A stretch of 8,972 nt of DNA from Helicobacteraceae bacterium UBA6016 (GTDB lineage: Bacteria > Campylobacterota > Campylobacteria > Campylobacterales > UBA6016), in NCBI GenBank assembly GCA_002428055.1, contig DIZY01000119.1:52895-61866 (forward strand), in the 5' to 3' direction. The notes under the pieces are model-generated. The model made no database searches. It saw only the letters and a list, made by a program, of their open reading frames with translations, and was not told where the DNA came from. Every line of letters starts with the position of its first letter. Positions within the stretch are counted from its first letter, which is position 1. The position numbers were made by a program, and so were the translations under genes. This document shows positions 1 through 5,044 of this stretch, one piece after another.

Positions 1-104
1 TTTTTGGGGCGCAATTTTTTTAGAAAAATTCCTATAGCTCTCACGAACCACCAGAAATATTAAAATTTCATCGTTTCACAAAACTAAAATCAAGAGAGGT
101 TTTT

Positions 105-881
105 ATGAACTACCTAAAGCTTTCGATAGCTATCGGTACAGCGGCTACGCTTTTTTCCGGCTGCGCCACAACAGAACTTCAGACACAGACCAAAATGACA
201 AGCTCTATTTTCTTAGACCCGGTCAAGAAGTCGGAGAGAAGCGTATTTGTAAGCATCAAAAACACAAGCGGTCAAGATGTAGGCGCATTAGAGCCTCGTA
301 TCATCTCCAAGCTAAACGCAAAAGGCTACCGTGTAGTAGACGACCCTGAAGCCGCCAAATATACGCTTATGACAAATGTGCTTTTCGCTAACAATCTCAA
401 AGAGGCAAAAGCAGCGGGAGCCACTTCTACCGGGGCAGTAGTCGGCGGAGTGCTCGGAGCGGTCAATAGTGGCGGCAAAGATGGTCTTGTGGGGGCAGTA
501 GTCGGCGGTCTAGTCGTGGGCGGTATCGGCAAGCTAACTGAGGATGAGATATTTCGGATGGTTACCGATGTCGTAGTCAGAGAGAAAAAAAGCTCAAAAG
601 TGCTAACTACCAAAAACGCTAATGATGGGCAGGTATCGGTAGGGCAAGAGGCGAGAGCGGGATTTGCAAACTCATTTGCCGGACCTATCAGAAGCGATGA
701 TGCGGCCGGAGGGGCAATAAACTCAAATCAATCTACAAAAACAGCTCAACAATACGAGACAGACTATGTGGAGCACAAGACTAGGGTATTTAGTGAGGCG
801 GTCAAGATGAGCCTAAAGCTAGATGAGGCGATGCCCGTAATGGTTGAGAAGATGGCTGAACAGATAAGCCAGATATTTTAA
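105..881 (+). CDS. traT: TraT-family outer-membrane lipoprotein (complement resistance / surface exclusion family)
   Basis: The 258-residue product matches the length and architecture of F-plasmid TraT (about 244 aa). It has a short hydrophobic leader ending in an FSGC lipobox with Cys20 as the lipidation site, then a block reading LDPVKKSERSVFVSIKNTSG (about 38-57) that parallels TraT's WLEPASERTVFLQIKNTS. A KGYRVVDDPEAAKY segment (73-86) follows, then a glycine-zipper stretch (about 105-143) and a C-terminal TRVFSEAVKMSLKLDEAMPV block (227-246) like TraT's [20 protein letters not shown]. TraT is a surface-exposed oligomeric lipoprotein known for blocking mating-pair formation and for serum resistance; chromosomal homologues have no settled role. 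A strong Shine-Dalgarno (AGAGAGG, 93-99) supports this ATG. Twelve bases separate its stop from a second lipoprotein gene, suggesting co-transcription. Family assignment is strong; surface-exclusion function here is inference, since no other transfer genes are visible. Confidence 0.9.
   Translation: MNYLKLSIAIGTAATLFSGCATTELQTQTKMTSSIFLDPVKKSERSVFVSIKNTSGQDVGALEPRIISKLNAKGYRVVDDPEAAKYTLMTNVLFANNLKEAKAAGATSTGAVVGGVLGAVNSGGKDGLVGAVVGGLVVGGIGKLTEDEIFRMVTDVVVREKKSSKVLTTKNANDGQVSVGQEARAGFANSFAGPIRSDDAAGGAINSNQSTKTAQQYETDYVEHKTRVFSEAVKMSLKLDEAMPVMVEKMAEQISQIF
432..508 (+). repeat. Intragenic 17-bp direct repeat encoding the AVVGG glycine zipper
   Basis: The 17-mer GGGGCAGTAGTCGGCGG occurs at 432-448 and again at 492-508, exactly 60 bp (20 codons) apart and in the same frame. 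Each copy encodes the GAVVGG element of the TraT-like membrane zipper. Near-identical codons suggest a recent internal duplication or gene conversion rather than convergent protein sequence. Confidence 0.7.
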
Positions 882-892
882 AAGGATAAAGA

Positions 893-1078
893 ATGAAACA
901 AACAGCAACACTTTCACTTATTATTGCCGGAGCGATTAGCTTTGGTGGTTGCGCCTCTAAGCCGATAGTTGCATTCAACCCAAATAACAAATCAGAAGCG
1001 CTTGTAAGTATCCATAACGGCTCAGGTTCGCCTTCATGGGGCGCAAATGAAAAAAATTCGGCGTCAAACGCTCTTTAA
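893..1078 (+). CDS. Small lipoprotein, N-terminal part of a probably frameshifted gene
   Basis: Residues 1-20 form a lipoprotein signal with a hydrophobic core and an FGGC lipobox (Cys20, the same position as in the upstream TraT protein). The start is supported by AAAGGA seven bases upstream. After the cysteine come about 34 residues, including ALVSIHNGSGSPSWGANEK (36-54), and then in this frame a short NSASNAL tail and a stop. The tail follows an A7 run at 1050-1056. Slipping back one base there joins this frame to the next ORF and gives a single 141-residue lipoprotein (54 + 87 residues). I do not recognise the family. It may be a 61-residue lipoprotein on its own, but the joined product is more convincing because the next ORF lacks a ribosome binding site. 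Confidence 0.6.
   Translation: MKQTATLSLIIAGAISFGGCASKPIVAFNPNNKSEALVSIHNGSGSPSWGANEKNSASNAL
1050..1057 (+). other. Candidate -1 slippery site (A7 followed by T)
   Basis: In the frame of the lipoprotein the bases read A AAA AAT (1051-1057), which fits the X XXY YYZ pattern of -1 slippery heptamers. The downstream frame is closed by TGA at 1048-1050, so a switch must happen after that codon, and the A7 run is the only obvious place before the zero-frame stop at 1076. It could be programmed slippage, a genuine disabling mutation, or a sequencing error in a homopolymer. The sequence alone cannot separate these. Confidence 0.4.
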
Positions 1079-1317
1079 TGAACAGCGGCAAAGAGTATTT
1101 GGAGAAGTGTTTGCCATCAAGCGGCGTAGCGCTAAATCTTGGCGGTATGGGTCTGCATAAATGCGGGGTAGCCAATAATACTATGGCAAAACTACTTATC
1201 GGTATGAGCGACAAACCGTCCGATACAATCATGATGTATAACGCAAATGAAGTAATAACTCAGCTGAAATCGCAGGGGCTTTATGATGAGGGCAAGAGAG
1301 AGGTGGAGGTCAGATAA
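1078..1317 (+). CDS. Unrecognised 79-residue ORF, probable C-terminal part of the preceding lipoprotein
   Basis: This ORF begins at an ATG overlapping the upstream stop (TAATG), but no Shine-Dalgarno lies within 20 bases (upstream sequence GTCAAACGCTCTTTA). Independent initiation would depend on translational coupling. The same frame is open further upstream, back to a TGA at 1048, adding about nine residues (KKFGVKRSL) that connect to the lipoprotein through the A7 run. The product has two cysteines about 17 residues apart (EKCLPSSG and HKCGVANN), a glycine-rich NLGGMG stretch and a charged C-terminus. I cannot assign a family. As part of the joined protein it would be periplasm-facing and anchored by Cys20. 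Its stop overlaps the start of the RNase H-like gene (TAATGA). Confidence 0.55.
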   Translation: MNSGKEYLEKCLPSSGVALNLGGMGLHKCGVANNTMAKLLIGMSDKPSDTIMMYNANEVITQLKSQGLYDEGKREVEVR

Positions 1318-1745
1318 TGACCTCTTGCAATATTTTGGCCACGATTTGGCCGGAAAAATACTCTGTTATAGAGGGCAAGACATACACAATACTTTGCGAT
1401 GCGTCTTTTTTGTCTAATGGCTCAAAAGCAGGACTTGGTGTATATAATGTAACGACAAAAGAAAAAGTTTTTAATACCGTAAGCGCCGGGGATAGCCAAG
1501 TAGCGGAGATGATGGCTATCAAAATGGCAATAAGCTACGCATTGGAGCGAAAATACAAAAAAGCGCTTATTATTCATGATTGCGAAAACAACCAAGAGGA
1601 AGCGCTTTCTTTTGCCCAAAGTTTCTCAGAAATGTTTGACTCTATCGAGATAAGATGCAAAGGCAGAAAGGCGGTCAGACCAGCTCATGACATAGCAAGA
1701 TTTGGCCTAAGGCAGAAAATAATGAGATTGGAAAAATTTCCGTGA
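1317..1745 (+). CDS. RNase H-fold protein (RNase HI / reverse-transcriptase-like RNase H family)
   Basis: A 142-residue protein whose pattern fits the RNase H fold. A first strand carries Asp28 (ILCDASF) and is followed by the GLGVYN hairpin. A helix with Glu64 (QVAEMMAIKMAISYALE) comes next, then a strand ending in Asp88 (ALIIHDCEN), and a C-terminal HDIAR motif with Asp125 matching the ADxLAR end of RNase HI. All four carboxylates of the D-E-D-D metal site are therefore present. RNase HI cleaves the RNA strand of RNA-DNA hybrids; activity here is inferred. The start has an excellent GGAGGT (1305-1310) six bases upstream and overlaps the previous stop. No signal peptide is visible, so it is cytoplasmic despite following two lipoprotein genes. 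The basic handle of E. coli RNase HI appears absent or reduced. It is probably not the housekeeping rnhA; closer to the generic RVT_3-type family. Confidence 0.72.
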   Translation: MTSCNILATIWPEKYSVIEGKTYTILCDASFLSNGSKAGLGVYNVTTKEKVFNTVSAGDSQVAEMMAIKMAISYALERKYKKALIIHDCENNQEEALSFAQSFSEMFDSIEIRCKGRKAVRPAHDIARFGLRQKIMRLEKFP

Positions 1746-1757
1746 AAATCTGCATGA

Positions 1758-2035
1758 TTAGTTATATGTGTCACAGCTTTTGAGCACCTCTGGAGCGCTA
1801 TCTAAGGTCACAGTTCTCCCATTGCCACAAACCGAACAATGTTAGGTCTCACGCATACCCTGCAAATTAGCCTATATTGCGCCCGACACTAGGGTGTAGT
1901 TCCTTAAGCGCAACCAAATAAGCATCCTTTCCGCCACCCTCCTCTGTCTGTCGTGGCACTCTTTTTAAACTCTTTTGGATTTTTTTGCCGCAAGAGCTTT
2001 TGTGTCCGTCTTTACAGACCATATAACAGCCGTTT
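1758..2035 (-). pseudogene. Probable decayed coding remnant in an otherwise gene-free stretch (1746-2064)
   Basis: No intact gene fills the 319 bases between the RNase H-like gene and the small minus-strand gene. On the minus strand one frame reads protein-like segments interrupted by stops: KTAVIWSVKTDTKALAAKK near 2000-2035, ECHDRQRRVAERML, then GMRET, a stop, and HCSVCGNGRTVTLDSAPEV down to a final stop at 1758-1760. The CSVCGNG piece with a short basic tail faintly resembles C-termini of IS200/IS605 OrfB (TnpB) proteins, but this is a weak impression. A different minus frame is open for 51 codons from an ATG at 2022 to a stop at 1867 (begins MVCKDGHKSSCGKK) but has no clear ribosome binding site. 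No terminal inverted repeats or target duplications were seen. Confidence 0.25.
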
Positions 2036-2064
2036 TAGTAGCTCGTTTAATTAACTTCAAATGT

Positions 2065-2253
2065 TTACGCCACTCTGTAGCTCCTGACATACCCCTTTAC
2101 TATCTTTTCAGCCAATGCCTCATCGATAGAAGGCTCGTCTAATTCCAAAATAGCCAATATCTTTTCTTCATCGTCAAGCTCTCTGTTTTGTAAAATAGCT
2201 TTTATCTCTACCTCTAGTTGAGAAGGCTTGATATCTTCTTGAAGTTTTTGCAT
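2065..2253 (-). CDS. Small acidic helical protein, 62 residues, unrecognised
   Basis: Although short, this reads as a real gene. A textbook Shine-Dalgarno (AAAGGAG, complement of about 2260-2266) sits about six bases before the ATG, and the reading frame ends cleanly with TAA at 2065-2067. The product is rich in Glu, Asp, Leu and Ile with little Gly or aromatic content, suggesting two or three amphipathic helices: residues 10-24 around LEVEIKAIL and 26-40 around DDEEKILAILELD. A basic tail (KGYVRSYRVA) ends it. There is no signal peptide or membrane segment. It is transcribed divergently from the mltA-like gene across a 138-bp intergenic region. Its small size and acidity could fit an antitoxin or an adaptor protein, but no partner gene is visible and I do not assign a function. 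Confidence 0.6.
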   Translation of the reverse strand: MQKLQEDIKPSQLEVEIKAILQNRELDDEEKILAILELDEPSIDEALAEKIVKGYVRSYRVA

Positions 2254-2351
2254 GAATAGCTCCTTTGAATTTGGGCATCGTATGCGCCACTACTCGTAGC
2301 AACTTATTACAATTATCGTTCCAAAATTAGAAAACTTTAGCTTATAGCGTG

Positions 2352-2370
2352 TAGAATATATGTATATATT
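2352..2370 (+). promoter_or_regulatory. Candidate promoter -10 (TAGAAT) with overlapping inverted repeat
   Basis: TAGAAT at 2352-2357 lies 35 bases before the mltA-like ATG in a T/A-rich intergenic segment without a clear -35, as is common in Campylobacterota promoters. It overlaps an inverted repeat, AATATA-TGTA-TATATT (2355-2370). The AT-rich composition makes chance occurrence easy. Confidence 0.35.
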
Positions 2371-2391
2371 AATTAGCTTCGGGATAGGTAG

Positions 2392-3504
2392 ATGATAAAA
2401 AACATGTTTTTTTGCAAAGTTTTTTTATTTGTCACTTTGTTGTGCGGTATTGCTGCGGCAAATAGCGACTCTTCGATAAAAGCAAGTAGCGGCGACTATT
2501 TGGAAAAAATTAATCCGGAAGAGATTGAGTTGTCTAGGATATTTAGCGTTGATTTGCGTCACGATGAGAAGTTTTTAAAAGCAATAGATAGTTCAATTAA
2601 TTTTTACACATCAATACTTGGAACAGATGAGCTGTTTGCATACGGGGATGAGCAATATACTCCGCTTCAAATGCTACACTCCCTTATAATTTTTCGCAAG
2701 ATGGTAACAGCAGATAAAACATACGACGAGTTTTTGCTAGAGCTAAAAGAGTATTTTGATGTATATATGACCAAATCACAAGATGAGCACTCCAAATTTA
2801 CAGGATACTATACCCCTGAAATTCAGGCTAGCCTCGTAAAGACCAAGATGTTTAGTCATCCTCTCTACCTAACAAAAGCTAGACTCAAATCATCAAAACC
2901 TGATTTTTATGTACAAGCTAGAAACGACATAAAAGCCCTAGAGATGGAAGGAGCAGGAATACTTGCCCTTGAGGACGGTCAAATGCTCAATATACAATAC
3001 GGCGGAAGAAAAAGAGCAGTAGATGAGCTTGCCAAACAAAGGGCAAAAATGGTCAAAAAGATAGTCAAAACAAACGGCAAGAAAAAAGCGGTTTTTGTCA
3101 AAGTTAGGCAAGCGCCGAAGACAAAGGCGGTTTTTTATGTGACCAGTAGCGGTCCGCAAGGCTCACTCTCAACTGAGCTGGTTCCCGGATATAGCGCCGC
3201 AATGGATATGAATCTAACTCCTGTCGGCAGTCTTATATATGTCAAAAGCAAAGAGCTTTCCGATGCGATTTCCGATTCAAGTAAAGTAGCTTTCCAAGAG
3301 GAAAAAAAGAGTGGATATGAAAGCTTTATGCTGGTTCAAGATATAGGCAATGCCATTAAAGGACCCGGAAGAGTAGACATATACTGCGGCGAAGGCAAAA
3401 AAGCGGAAAGTTGCACATATAATGTTTCATCAAAGGGTTCCGTATACCTGCTTATAGCAAAAAAAAATGCGCTAACAGATTTTTTATCTACAGAGGTTAA
3501 ATAA
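2392..3504 (+). CDS. mltA: MltA-type membrane-bound lytic murein transglycosylase
   Basis: The 370-residue product has the MltA core plus the C-terminal 3D domain. FTGYYTPEI (136-144) corresponds to MltA's TGYYEPVL. VFYVTSSGPQGSL (247-259) and AMDMNLTPVGSLIYV (270-284) match the conserved GP-GS and AVD-PLGS blocks. QDIGNAIKGPGRVDIYCG (316-333) matches the DVGGAIKG-DIYQG segment of the E. coli enzyme. From recalled alignment, Asp329 corresponds to E. coli catalytic Asp308 and Asp317 to the nearby conserved Asp. The enzyme cleaves the MurNAc-GlcNAc bond in peptidoglycan, forming 1,6-anhydro-MurNAc. The N-terminus is a signal sequence; Cys18 lies in LLCG, a poor lipobox with Leu before the Cys, so soluble secretion with cleavage after the AAA (21-23) is as likely as lipidation. 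The middle (206-245) is unusually lysine-rich where the family normally has an NG-pY-SIG region. First gene of a three-gene cassette. Confidence 0.86.
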   Translation: MIKNMFFCKVFLFVTLLCGIAAANSDSSIKASSGDYLEKINPEEIELSRIFSVDLRHDEKFLKAIDSSINFYTSILGTDELFAYGDEQYTPLQMLHSLIIFRKMVTADKTYDEFLLELKEYFDVYMTKSQDEHSKFTGYYTPEIQASLVKTKMFSHPLYLTKARLKSSKPDFYVQARNDIKALEMEGAGILALEDGQMLNIQYGGRKRAVDELAKQRAKMVKKIVKTNGKKKAVFVKVRQAPKTKAVFYVTSSGPQGSLSTELVPGYSAAMDMNLTPVGSLIYVKSKELSDAISDSSKVAFQEEKKSGYESFMLVQDIGNAIKGPGRVDIYCGEGKKAESCTYNVSSKGSVYLLIAKKNALTDFLSTEVK

Positions 3505-3509
3505 ATTAT

Positions 3510-4205
3510 ATGAATAGAAGACTTTTTACAAAACTTTGTCTAGGCGGCGCTGCAAGTATGTTGATAGCCGACGATACAATTAACAACAAGAGGGATGTTG
3601 AAATATTCTTGACGGTTGATGACGGCTGGAATTATAAGAAAACTATTCTCGAAATGGCAAACCACTACAAGGTGCCGCTAAACCTTTTTATCATAGGTAA
3701 AGTAATTGAACAAGACCCAAAAATCTGGCAAGATGCAATGGATAAAGGGCATATGCTCGGTTCTCACACATATAACCATCATAAGCTATCCCGTATTGAC
3801 GAAGAGACGATAGCTACCGACTTCAAGCAGTACAAAAAATGTATCATCAGCTCACTCGGCAATGAAAGCTTTGAAAAGATAAAGTTTTTTAGATACCCGT
3901 ACGGCGATATGGGCAACAAAGAGACAAAGCCGACAACAAAAAAAATGATAGAAGATAGCGGCTGGAAAACATCATGGTGGAATATGGATCTCTCTTTTGC
4001 TTCCAATTCTTACGGTATGAGGGCGTACAAAGATCCGCATGATCAGCTTTCATATTTCTCCAAAAACCTAAAAAGTATCAATGTTCCACTTTTCCACTTT
4101 AAAGACCCGGATGCAAAAGCAATAGAGCTGGTTATTAAGTATGGGCTAGAAAACGGTTATAAATTTTCAAGACTGGATAGCAAAAGAAGTTTTCTAAAAG
4201 TATAA
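3510..4205 (+). CDS. NodB/CE4-type polysaccharide deacetylase with probable Tat signal
   Basis: The 231-residue protein shows the CE4 motifs in order: TVDDG (35-39, with Asp37 as likely catalytic base and Asp38 as metal ligand), SHTYNH (85-90, metal ligands His86 and His90), RYPYG (128-132), a WWNMD tryptophan/aspartate motif (156-160), and LFHF with His196 as likely catalytic acid. CE4 enzymes remove N- or O-acetyl groups from glycans such as peptidoglycan GlcNAc or chitin-like polymers; the substrate is not determined by sequence. The N-terminus NRRLFTKLCLGGAASMLIA carries a twin-arginine RRxFxK motif followed by a short hydrophobic stretch, suggesting Tat export to the periplasm. The start lies five bases after the mltA stop, with AGAGG about 13 bases upstream, so translation is probably coupled. 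Adjacency to a transglycosylase favours a peptidoglycan substrate, by inference. Its stop overlaps the next start (TAATG). Confidence 0.85.
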   Translation: MNRRLFTKLCLGGAASMLIADDTINNKRDVEIFLTVDDGWNYKKTILEMANHYKVPLNLFIIGKVIEQDPKIWQDAMDKGHMLGSHTYNHHKLSRIDEETIATDFKQYKKCIISSLGNESFEKIKFFRYPYGDMGNKETKPTTKKMIEDSGWKTSWWNMDLSFASNSYGMRAYKDPHDQLSYFSKNLKSINVPLFHFKDPDAKAIELVIKYGLENGYKFSRLDSKRSFLKV

Positions 4206-5044
4206 TGCTCGCAAAAGCATACATAGAGGTTACAAATTTTTGCGGTCTTAGTTGCGATTTCTGCGAACCAAAAAAAGAAAAGCCTTGCAATATGGAGCTT
4301 TCTCTATTTGAGAAAATCAACAAAGAGCTCTGCGGCAAGACAAAGACTATTGCCTATCACATCCTCGGCGATCCGCTAACACTCCAAAATCTAGCTGAAT
4401 ATCTTGATATTTCTGCAAAATACAGGCATAGCGTAGAGTTAACCACCAGCGGACACAATCTAAACAAAATAGACACAAATACACTGCTGCACTCAGCCGT
4501 ACGACAAATAAACTTCTCGCTCTCTTCGTATTTTGCAAACAACAACAAAGCCATCTCTATGGATGAGTATATGCAGCATATTTTAGAGTTTTGCCGTAAA
4601 AGCATAGATACCCCAAAGAGGTTTGTAAATTTAAGGCTTTGGAATATCGGCGATGATAGATATACGGTTTTTAATGGAGAAATTGAGCAGATAATAAAAG
4701 ATAGATTTGGCGTGACGGCAAGCGGTGATAAGGTAAAAATCGCACCTTATACGATAATAGTCAAAGATAGAATGTTTAGCTGGCCTTCTATGCAAAAAGA
4801 GGCGATAAATACAGCTGGAAGCTGTCTTGCAATCAAAGGACAACTCGGGTTTTTGGTTGACGGAAGAGTGGTTCCTTGTTGCTTGGATAGCAAAGGCGAT
4901 ATGGAGCTAGGAAGTATAAAATTGCAAAGCCTAAATGATATTTTGCTATCCGACAGGGCGCTAAAAATAACGCAAGGGTTTAAAGAGAATACTTTGATAG
5001 AAAAGATGTGCCAAACATGCAGTTTTAGAGAGATTAGACTATAG
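4205..5044 (+). CDS. Radical SAM protein with SPASM-like C-terminal cysteine domain
   Basis: A 279-residue protein opening with YIEVTNFCGLSCDFC, the CX3CX2C site (Cys13, Cys17, Cys20) that binds the [4Fe-4S] cluster for S-adenosylmethionine cleavage. HILGDPL (52-58) occupies the GGEP-like position. C-terminally Cys207, then FLVDGRVVPCCLD (216-228, Cys225/226), ELGSIKLQSLNDIL (235-247) and MCQTC (268-272, Cys269/272) match the SPASM/twitch pattern that carries auxiliary iron-sulfur clusters. SPASM proteins include peptide-maturation and other substrate-modifying enzymes. No precursor peptide gene is evident nearby, and the context (transglycosylase, deacetylase) points to envelope chemistry, by inference only. 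The ATG overlaps the deacetylase stop, with little Shine-Dalgarno, so translational coupling is likely. The protein lacks a signal peptide and should be cytoplasmic, unlike its two exported neighbours. Its stop shares bases with the stop of the convergent cyclase gene. Confidence 0.85.
   Translation: MLAKAYIEVTNFCGLSCDFCEPKKEKPCNMELSLFEKINKELCGKTKTIAYHILGDPLTLQNLAEYLDISAKYRHSVELTTSGHNLNKIDTNTLLHSAVRQINFSLSSYFANNNKAISMDEYMQHILEFCRKSIDTPKRFVNLRLWNIGDDRYTVFNGEIEQIIKDRFGVTASGDKVKIAPYTIIVKDRMFSWPSMQKEAINTAGSCLAIKGQLGFLVDGRVVPCCLDSKGDMELGSIKLQSLNDILLSDRALKITQGFKENTLIEKMCQTCSFREIRL
5039..5044. other. Palindromic CTATAG carrying both convergent stop codons
   Basis: On the + strand TAG at 5042-5044 ends the radical SAM gene; on the - strand TAG (complement of 5039-5041) ends the diguanylate cyclase gene. 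The hexamer is its own reverse complement, so the two coding regions overlap by six bases and no intergenic terminator exists between them. Confidence 0.9.

Noticed and set aside
54..69. GAAAT-ATTAAA-ATTTC inverted repeat upstream of traT as an operator or terminator
   Set aside because: Five-base AT-rich arms without a following T-run on either strand; plausible only as part of an AT-rich promoter, which I could not place confidently.
326..613. Minus-strand ORF of 95 codons within traT, rich in Pro and Thr
   Set aside because: It is the reverse complement of the glycine-zipper coding region (Gly/Ala codons read as Pro/Thr/Ala), not an independent gene.
1769..1813. Repeated GTCACAG heptamer (about 1770 and 1807) as a possible recombination or attachment site
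   Set aside because: Only seven bases match, no core extension or integrase is present, and two copies of a heptamer are expected by chance at this scale.
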